Shown one piece after another: positions 9,254-17,880 of a DNA stretch of 64,000 nucleotides (position 1 is its first letter; every line of letters starts with the position of its first letter). Location of the stretch: NCBI RefSeq assembly GCF_014202765.1, contig NZ_JACHHN010000001.1, positions 933,735-997,734 on the forward strand, read 5' to 3'. A program made the position numbers and the translations under genes. The notes under the pieces were generated by a model that did no database searches, was not told where the DNA came from, and was given only the letters and a program-made list of their open reading frames with translations. The stretch is from Silvimonas terrae. Lineage in GTDB: Bacteria; Pseudomonadota; Gammaproteobacteria; Burkholderiales; Chitinibacteraceae.

Positions 9254-9571
9254 TCAAGCACCACCTAGTCGCTTGAGGTTTTCACCGTTGGAGAGCCCCC
9301 GTGCCGCACAGATTTCCGACGCATTACGCAGGATTGCCCTGGCCTCGGTGGTTGACATCTGGCACGTGGCCAACTCTTCATCAGTCAGGCCCAAAAGAGC
9401 GTCCAGCGCTTTTGCCCCGGAAAGCCATTGAAGCACGTTCATATAGGTCCATCCACCGACCATCTGGCTCGCCAGTGCATTGAGTTGCGTCTTGTTGAGT
9501 GGCGTATCGAGCATCATGACGGTGCGATGAACAAGAAGTGCAGCAACAGTTTTGGAGAGTTCAGTAGTCAT
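9254..9571 (-). CDS. Hypothetical protein (105 aa)
   Basis: Start MTTELSKTVAALLVHRTVM at 9571; seven more upstream codons are possible. Helical throughout, with the motif ALASQMVGGWTYMNVLQWLSG in the middle, ending LKRLGGA. No recognised family. Lies just upstream of the zinc-ribbon gene on the same strand, so the two may be co-transcribed. Confidence 0.5.
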   Translation of the reverse strand: MTTELSKTVAALLVHRTVMMLDTPLNKTQLNALASQMVGGWTYMNVLQWLSGAKALDALLGLTDEELATCQMSTTEARAILRNASEICAARGLSNGENLKRLGGA

Positions 9572-9713
9572 CAAAGGTTCTCGCAAATCCAAGCCAAAAT
9601 TTCGTTCCCAAAGGCTATACCAACCGGAAGTGATTAGCTAACCTCAACTCCTCATACTACCCAAGTTGTCCACATTTTCTGTGGATAAGCCTTTGGGCAG
9701 TTCATCTAAGTGC

Positions 9714-9775
9714 ACGCCGTACCAGGGAAAACTGGGCGGCGTTTTTTATTGTGCAGCCTCGCCCCGTGCGGGGCT
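9714..9775 (+). terminator. Two consecutive terminator hairpins
   Basis: First hairpin: outer stem ACGCCG/CGGCGT with inner CCAG/CTGG, then six T (9714-9748). Second: GCCCC-GTGC-GGGGC followed by a T-rich stretch (9761-9780). The ribosome site of the next gene starts right after them. Confidence 0.7.
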
Positions 9776-9796
9776 GTTTCTTTTGGAGGCAAGACC

Positions 9797-10123
9797 ATGA
9801 ATCGCCCGGAGTTGATCAAGTCCCAATCCGCTGGCCAGATCGGCAACGTCGTACCCGCACCGGCACCGACCATTCAGGATGCGCTGGAAGGTTTGCACGT
9901 TGAAATTGGTGGTCTGAATGGCGACCTCGAAGAACTGGCCCGTGCGCTTGACCCGCTGGCGATTGGACCCAGCGCCACGTTTATCGAAAACGTGGATGGC
10001 GCTGTACCTGCTCAGAGCAGCTACAGCAGCATGTTCCTGAGCATTCAGGGCGCTGACCAGCGCGTGGCCCACGTCCGCGTCGTGGTTCGCGACCTGATCA
10101 ATAGCCTCCAGCTGCGCAAGTAG
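9797..10123 (+). CDS. Small phage hypothetical protein (108 aa)
   Basis: Start MNRPELIKSQSAGQIGNVV with a GGAGG ribosome site. Predominantly helical (ALEGLHVEIGGLNGDLEELARALDPLA, split by glycine) with a C-terminal helix VVVRDLINSLQLRK. Position just before the HslV-like gene in the same orientation suggests a late or intermediate phage gene. Function unknown. Confidence 0.6.
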   Translation: MNRPELIKSQSAGQIGNVVPAPAPTIQDALEGLHVEIGGLNGDLEELARALDPLAIGPSATFIENVDGAVPAQSSYSSMFLSIQGADQRVAHVRVVVRDLINSLQLRK

Positions 10124-10128
10124 TCCAC

Positions 10129-10767
10129 ATGACCACGATCGCCTTTGATGGCAAGACGCTCGCCGCCGACCGCTGCAATGTGGTTGGCGCGATGCGTTTG
10201 ACGCCCATGTGCAAGATAGACGGCGCAGGCGACCCTCTGCGCTGGTTTGCCAGTTGTGGCCGCGTGGACGATGGCGAACTGGTGCTGCAGTGGATCACCA
10301 ACGGCCGCAAGCCAGATGAGCGCCCCAAATTGGGAGACGACTTCAATGGGCTGCTGGTCGAATTCATTCCTGAGTTCGAGACTGCTGTTGCGGTGAAATA
10401 TGAAGAAACGCTGATTCCGCTGGCCGTACGTCCCCCGTTTGCTATCGGCTCTGGCGCTGCATACGCGATGGCTGCGATGGCGCTGGGTAAATCTGCGGCT
10501 GAAGCTGTGGAGCTTGCTTCGCGCCTCGACGTATTCACCGGTGCCCGGTTGGTCGCTTCAGATATGGAATGCCTTGCGAAGGATATCTACTGTCTGATCG
10601 ACTGTTTTTCCCAAGGCAAGAGACACCCTCGCGACCTCTGTTTCAGCCAGCCAGCTGGGCAAATCCAGGCCTTTGAGCCGCATTTTGAGGATGTTGATAT
10701 GGACAGTGTCTATACCTGGCATGTGCGAGCTCATGGCTGTTCCTGGTTGCGATTGACGTGTTTTTAG
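10129..10767 (+). CDS. Phage HslV-like (proteasome beta-type) peptidase
   Basis: 212 aa. The start MTTIAFDGKTLAADR is the Ntn-hydrolase N-terminus seen in phage HslV-like proteins; after Met removal Thr2 would be the nucleophile. The motif AIGSGAAYAMAAMALGKSA followed by AAEAVELASRLDVFTG is the usual end of the fold. About 60 more residues follow (ASDMECLAKDIYCL onward) that do not look like the family, so the 3' end may have been replaced by recombination. Five bp after the previous stop. Catalytic activity is inferred. Confidence 0.75.
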   Translation: MTTIAFDGKTLAADRCNVVGAMRLTPMCKIDGAGDPLRWFASCGRVDDGELVLQWITNGRKPDERPKLGDDFNGLLVEFIPEFETAVAVKYEETLIPLAVRPPFAIGSGAAYAMAAMALGKSAAEAVELASRLDVFTGARLVASDMECLAKDIYCLIDCFSQGKRHPRDLCFSQPAGQIQAFEPHFEDVDMDSVYTWHVRAHGCSWLRLTCF

Positions 10768-11527
10768 GTATACGAAAAGCCTAACAGTGACCTCTTGTCA
10801 GGCGAAGGGCCGGAGGTCTCTGCGATGGCAGATGTGCGTATTTTGCAACAGAAACTGGTTGTCTTGATCAAGGTTTTCTGTGGTTTTGCACGGCCTCTGC
10901 GAGCTCTCACGCCAGAGGGGGAGTTAGGTTCTTTTATTCTATTTTCTGTTTTTAATGAGGGTTAGAAAGTGCAATATTAATACCATATAAATATCACTTT
11001 TCTTATTGGTTGTTAGATTTCCGCATTGAGTGTTTTTCTAACAAAAAAATCAAAATTTCAATTTTGGTATAGCGTTAATTATATCTTTCCGCACAATGTC
11101 ACTTTGTCATCAATTGCGCCCAAGCCCGCTGAGTATTGGATTTACAGTGTCGTGAGGCTGTCAGGGTGGGTCATTTTTCATGGTGGCATTCTGCAACTAG
11201 CGCCACTACTAGACCTATAATAGTTCGAACTATTTTTTCTCAGATGTGGCCGACTTTCGTTGTCTTATCTGGCATGAACTAAAATAGCATTTTGCTATTA
11301 TCGAGTTAATGTTTAAACGTTTATGGTGGTATCACCGTCAATGGGGCCTAAAAAAATTGTCGGCGTGGGGGCTTGCTGTGGGCAAAAAACCGTAATACGC
11401 TGTCATCCACCTTTGGCCCTGACGGCAAAGGTAAGTGCCGAATTGGCAGGTAGAAACGGTGATGCCCCAACAGCGCCAACTGTTGAGGCATCGGTACATA
11501 AAACCCTCAGGAAGGGGAAGGTTCAAT
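10768..11527. other. AT-rich non-coding stretch with several palindromes
   Basis: About 760 bp with no credible gene. It contains a 16-bp perfect palindrome (11219-11234), an inverted repeat AATAGCA/TGCTATT (11283-11299) and a 13-bp near-perfect hairpin (11461-11492). It may be a deletion scar or a regulatory/leader region. Confidence 0.45.
11461..11492. repeat. Long inverted repeat upstream of small phage genes
   Basis: Arms GATGCCCCAACAG and CTGTTGAGGCATC pair over 13 bp with one mismatch around a CGCCAA loop. Located 35 bp before the start of the 74-aa gene, so it would be in its 5' untranslated region. Confidence 0.55.
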
Positions 11528-11752
11528 ATGGATGCTACACAAAGCGAAGTCGTATGTCTCCCTGCCGCCGCAGCAGCGCGCGACGCACGGCAAGTAACCG
11601 CTCTGCTTTGGGCGCTTCAGGCGCTCGTTCCCGATAGCGACAGGGTAGTCGCTGGTCTGCTGGAAATCATGGAGAGGATACTAGACACCCTGGTCGAAAC
11701 GATCCGGCGTCTCATGCTGCAGGCTGGAGAAGAGCCAGCAGAGCTTTTCTGA
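11528..11752 (+). CDS. Small phage hypothetical protein (74 aa)
   Basis: Start MDATQSEVVCLPAAAAARD after an AGGAAGG ribosome site. The rest is a single amphipathic helical region (LLEIMERILDTLVETIRRL) ending in an acidic tail. Not recognised. Confidence 0.5.
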   Translation: MDATQSEVVCLPAAAAARDARQVTALLWALQALVPDSDRVVAGLLEIMERILDTLVETIRRLMLQAGEEPAELF

Positions 11753-11809
11753 CGTTGGAAATCTTGGCACGCGTGCAATCGGTATTTTGTGAGAAAGGAG
11801 ATCATGGTC

Positions 11810-12043
11810 ATGAGTCTTGACACAATGGCGGTTAGCGCCGCTCTTGCTTACGCTGATGGTGGCGTCACGCCTTTCGACGGGTATCTTGATTGTTACGTAC
11901 ACCAAGCACTGCCGAATATTCTGGTTCACGTTTTGGCAAACGACAAAGCTGCCTGGCTTTTTGAAGACTTCCTCAAAAACCATGGGGCAGAGGCGCACAT
12001 TAACCCCAATGATGACACCGAGGTGCTGCAGCTTGTGCCCTGA
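11810..12043 (+). CDS. Small phage hypothetical protein (77 aa)
   Basis: Start MSLDTMAVSAALAYADGG chosen because AAGGAG lies 9 bp upstream; an ATG six bases earlier is less well spaced. The rest (NILVHVLANDKAAWLFEDFLKN) is mixed alpha/beta with an acidic C-terminus. Not recognised. Confidence 0.5.
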   Translation: MSLDTMAVSAALAYADGGVTPFDGYLDCYVHQALPNILVHVLANDKAAWLFEDFLKNHGAEAHINPNDDTEVLQLVP

Positions 12044-12110
12044 ACGACGGACTATCCCACCGCAAAGTGGTTTGCTACCGTAAAACCATATTGTCGATAA
12101 GTGTTTCCAG

Positions 12111-12137
12111 AAAGACCGCCATTGCGCGGTCTTTTTT
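12111..12137 (+). terminator. Rho-independent terminator
   Basis: AAAGACCGC/GCGGTCTTT-type stem with a short loop followed by seven T. The GGAGG of the next frame follows within 5 bp. Confidence 0.8.
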
Positions 12138-12151
12138 TATTGGAGGTTCCA

Positions 12152-12471
12152 GTGGTCTACCCAGCCAGCGACGTTCTTTGGGTCGATCGTTGCTTGCCAT
12201 GCAAGGCAAGGTAGCACCCGATAGCCGCTTGCGAGTAGTCGAAACCGGTGGCGGCGTGGACGCTAGTGGAATGCCAGCACCGAAAATGGCATATTTGTAT
12301 AACGACCAGACTGGCGAGATTAAGCCAGTTGGGCAACAGACTGCTGCCCAGCCTTTGCCTGCTGGCATTACACCCGTCATGGCCAAACAGAACGCCGCAC
12401 GTCTTGTGAAAGAGGGACGCATCACACAAGAGGAGGCGAGCCGTCAGTTGGCGACATACGGGCTTTCCTAA
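12152..12471 (+). pseudogene. Frameshifted small phage gene
   Basis: A GGAGG ribosome site precedes GTG 12152, which opens VVYPASDVLWVDR and stops after 20 codons. The neighbouring frame then runs from about 12190 (LLAMQGKVAPDSRLRVVETG) to 12471, ending with a helical tail RLVKEGRITQEEASRQLATY that reads like real protein. One indel near 12190 would join both parts. If not a pseudogene, an 90-aa product from ATG 12199 is possible but lacks a ribosome site. Confidence 0.5.
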
Positions 12472-12480
12472 CGAGGTGAT

Positions 12481-12825
12481 ATGAAACCCATCCTTATCAT
12501 CGGATTGGTGTTGGTATTTGCAGCGCCACTGTCTTTTGCGGGCTCCTTTGAGGAGTGCATTCTGTCAAAAATGCCTGGCACAGCCAACGATCAGGCTGCT
12601 TTTGCCATCAACAAACTTTGCCGCGATGAAGCCACTGAAATTGCCACGAAGAAAACGGGCTGGTTCCGGTGGTACAAATCTGGTGCGGAATGCATGGCCG
12701 CAAAGGGTAAGGATACCCAGTCTCGATCAGCGAGCATGGCGATTGCCTCATCATGCTACGTTCTGTATGAGCCCGGACCCCCGAGCGTTCTTGAAGGAAT
12801 GAAACTGCAAAAAGGGAAGAGTTAG
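12481..12825 (+). CDS. Small exported hypothetical protein
   Basis: 114 aa with a clear signal peptide (MKPILIIGLVLVFAAPLSFA, cleavage before GSFEEC) and a GAGGTG ribosome site. The mature part holds four cysteines (residues about 26, 47, 71, 92) that could form two disulfides in the periplasm. In the phage context it may be a moron or envelope-acting protein; function unknown. Confidence 0.65.
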   Translation: MKPILIIGLVLVFAAPLSFAGSFEECILSKMPGTANDQAAFAINKLCRDEATEIATKKTGWFRWYKSGAECMAAKGKDTQSRSASMAIASSCYVLYEPGPPSVLEGMKLQKGKS

Positions 12826-12857
12826 TTCTCCCTCGTGACTCGGTCACCCAAAATCTT

Positions 12858-12882
12858 AAACCCGCCATAGGCGGGTTTTTTT
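12858..12882 (+). terminator. Rho-independent terminator
   Basis: Stem AAACCCGCC/GGCGGGTTT with loop ATA-type, followed by T residues; sits between the exported-protein gene and the polyvalent-protein gene. Confidence 0.85.
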
Positions 12883-12901
12883 ATGCCCGCAGGAGTGCAA
12901 T

Positions 12902-15900
12902 ATGGTAGATATTTTTCACGGCTTGCTGCCTGATTCTTCCGCACAAGATCAGCCGCAGCAGCCTTCAAATTCACCGGTAAGTATTTTTCATGGGCTGGAT
13001 CAGGGTGCTCCTCGCTCTGATTTCGTGCGAGGCGTTGAGGATTACATTCCCCAAACTAAGTCTCTGCTTGGTGGTGCGCTGGCCTACCTCGGTGATGCGG
13101 CGCAGCGCGCAGGTATTGATGCTGGTGGCGCTGTCCGTGACTATGGCCTCCAGAAGTTCAAAGAGGGTAATGACGAAGTTGCAGCCACGGGTCACGCCAG
13201 CGATTCATTGTCCGGTGCACTTCAAGGTAACGATGGCAACCTGGTGAACTGGGCCAAGTATCAGGCTGGGCAGGCGGTGGGCAACATTGGTGAAACAGCC
13301 GCGACTGCTCTTGCCGGCGCCGCGTTGGGGTCAGCGGTGCCCGGTGCTGGCACTGCGGCCGGTACGATCGGCGGTGTAGTCGCCAAGGGCGCTGTCAAAG
13401 CTGCCATTAAGGATGCTGCCGAAGTGGTGGCGAAGCGCCAACTGGCTGGAGATGCGGCAGAAGCTGCGACAAAGCAGCTCGCAGAGCAGGCTCTGGCAAA
13501 GAAAGTGGGTGCTGCAGTAGGCATGGCGGTGCCGGCAGTAACCAAGGAAACCGGCAATGTATATGGTCAGGCCACCCAAGACGCCAACGGCCAGCCTGTT
13601 GATCTCGCCAGGGTTGGTGCTGCGGGCGTTGCCGCTGGTGGTCTACAGTTTGCGGCTGAGAAACTTGGGCTTGATGCGCTCACTCATGGCGCAGGCGCAA
13701 CGGGTGGTGTGGCTGCGCGTGCGCTGAAGACTGCTGGAGTTACTGGTGCTGGTGCGGGTCTGACCGGCGCAGGCCAGGTTGCTGCTGAGCGCTATGGCGC
13801 TGGTAAAAGCCTGACTGATGGTGATGCAACTCAAGCCTATATCGATGCGGCGGCGGCCGGAGCGCTGCAGGGCGGCATTCCTGGTGCTGTTGGCGGCGTT
13901 ATCCATGGCAATCATCCTGCCGCGACGCCAGAGGTAACAGAGGCAGCGCCGCTACAAATTCCGGCTACGCCGGAATCAGGCTTGCAGATGGGGCAGGGTG
14001 GCGACATCGGTGATCCCGCTGCTGAATATGCGGCTCTGCAGCGTGCCCAGAAAATCCAGGAAGATCGAGCCAACTACGAGGCTCAGCAACAGGGGCTTCA
14101 GCCCGATCAAAGCGAACCACTTCAGATTCCTGCAGTACCTGAGTCTGGCTTGCAGGTTGGCGATGGCAGTGCCGTCGGCGATCCACTTGAGGATTACGCG
14201 GCCCTGCGACGGGCCCAGTCCGTCCGTGATGGCCGCGCGCAATACGAGGCTCAACAGCAGGCGCTCCAGCAAGTTCCGTCTGCACCTGCACCTGGGCCGC
14301 TTGAAACGGCCGTCCGGATGTCGCCCGAAGCGATCAATAGTGCGGTCGGTGTGACCGAGCCAAACACCAAGGCAGCCAAAGCGCGACAGGCAGATATCAG
14401 CGCTGCGCTGAACGAGCCGGCTACTGATGCCAATGGCAACCCGTTGTACACCACAAATCCTGATGGCACGGAACGCCCCTTGCTGGCGGCCGAGCAGATG
14501 GAGCGTGTTGCCAACAATACTGTGGAGCCGATCGAGCAGGCCGTACAGGCTGACAGCGCAGACGCTCCTCTGGATAGCCAAGCACATGAAGCTGCGACCA
14601 GCCCATATAACGATCTCCCAGAGCCCACGGAGGCCCAGCAAGAGGCAGGCAATTACCAGAAGGGTCATATCCGGTTGCATGGGCTGGATATCAGCATTGA
14701 GAACCCGCGCGACTCGGTACGGAGCGGAGTAGACCCCAATGGGCAGCCATGGGAAACCCAGATGCCCCACCACTATGGGTACATCAAGGGGACTGTCGGT
14801 AAGGATGGTGACCACATTGATACTTTCATTGGCCCCAATCCAGATAGTGGTAAGGTGTTTGTGGTTGACCAGCAAAACCCACAGACCGGCAAGTTTGATG
14901 AGCACAAGGTCATGATGGGGTTTGACGACCTGCAGAGCGCCGCCGATGGCTACCGTGCCAGCTATGCGCCGGACTGGCAGGGCATGGGCCGCGTTACCGA
15001 GATGGATTCTGGCGCGTTCAAGCAGTGGCTCAAAGAGGGCAACACCAAGAATCCCGTCTGGCCTGTGGCGCGCAAATACGACGGCGTTGTAACGAAGCCT
15101 GAAGATATTCCAACTGCTCCGCGCGAGAGCCCGCCACCCACAGATCAAGTTACGACGCCATCTGCAGCACCGGAAGGAACAACCGCCCCGCCACCAGCGG
15201 GGCAAATTGTTTCTGGTGCCGGCGATAAAACACCTGGCCTCACGCTTGCGAAAGAAGGCACTGATTTTGTTGCTCGGGATAGCGCCGGTAATGAAGTTGC
15301 CCGCCATCCGCAATTGGTTCCCTTTGCGGGTCAGGTGCGGAAGTACGAGGCTGCCCAAGGTGTGCCTCAAGGGCAAGGCATCAGGATCCGGCCCGGGGAA
15401 ATCAGGGAGGAGCCGGCCAGCCAGAGTCCGAAGGAAACTGAGCAACCACAAACAGGCGTGACAGACCGGACGGAAATTGCGCCTGAAGTGCCGGCCACCT
15501 CCGATTCCAGCCTAACAGCGGAAGAGCCTGCAAACCAAGCGGGAAACAGCGCTGTACGGGAATTTCAATACTCCAGAAAAAGTCAGCGTCCAACTGATTT
15601 TGTCTTGCGTGATGGCTCTCCCGATTGGGGTAGCATTCCCAAGGAGGTGGAGCAACGGACTAAAGGGGTATTTCCTGCAGCGCCAATCCGTGTAGCCAAC
15701 GGGAAGCACTTTGGGCAAAACAGAGGCTTTGGGCTTGCGCACATTGAAGAGTCCCACCGGGCGCAACTGGCAAAGCTGGGGATGACTGCTGAGCAGTATG
15801 TTGACTCAATTCTAAGTCGTGTCACCGACGTTTACGATATTGGAGATGGGCGACGGCTGGTGGCGCACGCCCGTGGATTGCCGGGCGGAAGCGCCTTCCT

Positions 15901-16336
15901 GGAACTGCGTAACGATGGCGATCACTATTCGGTAGTAACCGCTTACGAGGCAAAGAAAGAGGGGAAACTGGTCTGGAGTGGGCGCCCCCGTAATCTGGAA
16001 CAAAGTCCACAATACTCATCGGCTCTTTCCGGGTCAGAGAAAGGCGCCGAAACCCCCACTACACGATTGTCAGCGAACCGGTCCGCCAGTGGATTTGAGG
16101 AAATCCCAGAGTCGGGTGGGGTTTCGAGGCTGAACCCACGCCCTGCTAGTCGAATTGCGGACCAGACCAGTAACGAGAGCGTAAAGCCTAACTCGCTGTC
16201 TGACAAGGGAAATGTTCGGGATGAGGTTGGGTCCGCAGGGAAGGCCCCTGAAAAACCAGGGATTGAGCGGGCCGACTGGACTGAACCTACGTCAGCCCCA
16301 CCAGCGGACCACGGCGAAAGCTTACCGGGTGCATGA
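12902..16336 (+). CDS. Large phage polyvalent (injected) protein, 3'-truncated
   Basis: 1144 aa in frame. Order: two short IFHGL motifs (residues about 4 and 28); an Ala/Gly-rich helical region (110-340) of membrane-active type; two tandem 55-residue repeats (from about 349 and 404; each LQIPA.PESGLQ...YAAL.RAQ...YEAQQQ); a pyrophosphatase-like polyvalent domain (about 583-725; YQKGHIRLHGLDISIENPRD, GDHIDTFIGPNP); and a Barnase/EndoU/colicin/RelE-like nuclease domain (about 885-1030; FGLAHIEESHRAQL, LVWSGRP). Such proteins are packaged in virions and injected with the DNA. The reading frame ends abruptly in low-complexity sequence, and the missing C-terminal region appears as fragments downstream, so this is a deletion product. 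Confidence 0.75.
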   Translation: MVDIFHGLLPDSSAQDQPQQPSNSPVSIFHGLDQGAPRSDFVRGVEDYIPQTKSLLGGALAYLGDAAQRAGIDAGGAVRDYGLQKFKEGNDEVAATGHASDSLSGALQGNDGNLVNWAKYQAGQAVGNIGETAATALAGAALGSAVPGAGTAAGTIGGVVAKGAVKAAIKDAAEVVAKRQLAGDAAEAATKQLAEQALAKKVGAAVGMAVPAVTKETGNVYGQATQDANGQPVDLARVGAAGVAAGGLQFAAEKLGLDALTHGAGATGGVAARALKTAGVTGAGAGLTGAGQVAAERYGAGKSLTDGDATQAYIDAAAAGALQGGIPGAVGGVIHGNHPAATPEVTEAAPLQIPATPESGLQMGQGGDIGDPAAEYAALQRAQKIQEDRANYEAQQQGLQPDQSEPLQIPAVPESGLQVGDGSAVGDPLEDYAALRRAQSVRDGRAQYEAQQQALQQVPSAPAPGPLETAVRMSPEAINSAVGVTEPNTKAAKARQADISAALNEPATDANGNPLYTTNPDGTERPLLAAEQMERVANNTVEPIEQAVQADSADAPLDSQAHEAATSPYNDLPEPTEAQQEAGNYQKGHIRLHGLDISIENPRDSVRSGVDPNGQPWETQMPHHYGYIKGTVGKDGDHIDTFIGPNPDSGKVFVVDQQNPQTGKFDEHKVMMGFDDLQSAADGYRASYAPDWQGMGRVTEMDSGAFKQWLKEGNTKNPVWPVARKYDGVVTKPEDIPTAPRESPPPTDQVTTPSAAPEGTTAPPPAGQIVSGAGDKTPGLTLAKEGTDFVARDSAGNEVARHPQLVPFAGQVRKYEAAQGVPQGQGIRIRPGEIREEPASQSPKETEQPQTGVTDRTEIAPEVPATSDSSLTAEEPANQAGNSAVREFQYSRKSQRPTDFVLRDGSPDWGSIPKEVEQRTKGVFPAAPIRVANGKHFGQNRGFGLAHIEESHRAQLAKLGMTAEQYVDSILSRVTDVYDIGDGRRLVAHARGLPGGSAFLELRNDGDHYSVVTAYEAKKEGKLVWSGRPRNLEQSPQYSSALSGSEKGAETPTTRLSANRSASGFEEIPESGGVSRLNPRPASRIADQTSNESVKPNSLSDKGNVRDEVGSAGKAPEKPGIERADWTEPTSAPPADHGESLPGA

Positions 16337-17272
16337 TCCCTTTGTGCTGAGCGCTCTAACCATGCTGCATCAGCCGGACTGGAACAACCCGGCCATGCAG
16401 GCGATGCGTTCATTCAAGCATGCGCTGACTTTTGGGGTAACGCTCAGCCCGACTTTCCGTGTCCGCAACCTTATGCGTGACGTGATTGCAGCTTCCGCGA
16501 CCAATGACGTGGGTGGTGTACCGAACTGGCAGTAGCTGGCAATGACTATCAGGCACACGACTTTGCCAAAACGCTGACGGGGCTGCTGGTCGATCAGTTG
16601 GCCATGAACCCGATTCCCCAGGCGATCCGCCCGGGACTTGAGGCGAGTTACAACTACGACTCGTTCCGGGACCGCGCCATCGACAGCCCGAGTCAACAGA
16701 AGCTGCCTGATGCTGATCGCTATGGGCCGCAAACCAGTGCCGGCGCCATCGCCTTGGGTCGGGCCCTGAACTACTCGCCGCAACGCATTGAGCATCTGGT
16801 GTCCGGGTACTTTGGCTGGCTTGGCATTCAGGCACTCAATGTCAGCGATCTGATGGCGCGGCCGGCGTTGAGTTTGCCGGCGCGACCAGACCGGGATTTC
16901 AGTCAGCCGGAAAACATGTTCGGGATCGGTGACTTTGTGAAGTCGGCGAACGCGGGGCAGGGAAAGTACTTGCAACGCTTCTATGACCAGCAGTCGCGGC
17001 TTGATCAGGTGTATGCCACCTACTCGGATGCGCGCAAGGTGGGCGATATCGAGAAAGCCCAGGAATTGGCCAGCGGCAACGAGATGCGCCAGCGGGTTGT
17101 GTACAACAGTATTGGCCGCAATATCGAGCGACTGACCTTGCAGGGCAAACGGATCACCAACGATCCGAATCTATCGCCAGCCGAAAAACGGGAGGCTTTG
17201 AGTCAGATCAATCTGAATCGGAACCGCTTGGCCCAGATGGCTGATGGGTATGGTCGGCGACCAGTCCCCTAA
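16308..17272 (+). pseudogene. Remnant of polyvalent protein C-terminus (LPD38-like)
   Basis: Two frames carry adjoining parts of one protein. 16308-16534 encodes AYRVHDPFVLSALTMLHQ and FRVRNLMRDVIAASATND, ending at a TAG. After a frame change, about 16536-17272 encodes ALAGNDYQ-like residues, then LEASYNYDSFRDRAID and a helical C-terminus ending GYGRRPVP. The pattern RVRNLMRDVIA followed by NYDSFRDRAID is that of the large polyvalent protein-associated domain 38. A deletion joined the upstream gene to this tail out of frame, and a second indel broke the tail itself. Confidence 0.7.
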
Positions 17273-17373
17273 AGCCATGGCCAGTAGATTGGTGAACTAG
17301 TGCTACTGGCGGGCTGTTCCGTTCTTGCCACTACGTGTAAACGGCCTGGTCGGAGAACTGCCGGGAGCACGCA

Positions 17374-17880
17374 TTACCTTTTGTAGGAAGAGGCGAATGT
17401 TTGCTCAAGCGCGACTATTAGCTGCTTTTCAGCATTGGCGATCGCAGCATAAAGAGGGTCGGTGGGGGGCGTTATTGCGCGGGCCTTACTTTGGAAATTT
17501 CCGCCCGTAACGGCTTGACGAAATTTCCTGATTGGACCCGACGCGTTTTTAAATGTTTTCTGCAGTCCTGGCAAAACCACCGACACCAACGTGCTTAGAC
17601 GATCCATGTCATCGATTATGCCGAGGGCAAGCTTCTCACACTCCGCAGTGTCGACCGGATCCGTCATGAAGTACTTGATTGCATTCTGATGCAGGGTCTC
17701 AATGCGCTTGTTGACGTCATTGAGCACACTTCGCACTTCCTTGCGGCGTTCTCTGCGGTCGTTGCCGCCAGATACCACTTTCCATCCGACGAATACCAGT
17801 ATCCAAGTGACGACTTGGCCGATTGCCTTTATCGAGTCACCTGTCGCGATTGCGCAAGAACTAGCGGGCATTCCCAACAT
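17374..17880 (-). CDS. Membrane-anchored protein of the STAS/HATPase cargo operon
   Basis: 168 aa. One predicted transmembrane segment near the N-terminus (residues about 18-38, IGQVVTWILVFVGWKVVSG) is followed by basic residues (DRRERRKEVR), placing the helical remainder in the cytoplasm by the positive-inside rule. The cytoplasmic part has no recognised domain. The start overlaps the end of the DUF4325 gene by 20 bp; an internal ATG at 17871 is an alternative. Third gene of the operon. Confidence 0.7.
   Translation of the reverse strand: MLGMPASSCAIATGDSIKAIGQVVTWILVFVGWKVVSGGNDRRERRKEVRSVLNDVNKRIETLHQNAIKYFMTDPVDTAECEKLALGIIDDMDRLSTLVSVVLPGLQKTFKNASGPIRKFRQAVTGGNFQSKARAITPPTDPLYAAIANAEKQLIVALEQTFASSYKR

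Noticed and set aside
11026-11220. 64-codon frame in the AT-rich non-coding stretch
   Set aside because: No ribosome site and no protein-like pattern; explained by AT-rich random sequence.
13976-15451. 491-codon open frame antisense to the polyvalent protein gene
   Set aside because: Arg/Leu/Ile-rich shadow frame with no domain; the sense strand carries recognisable domains.
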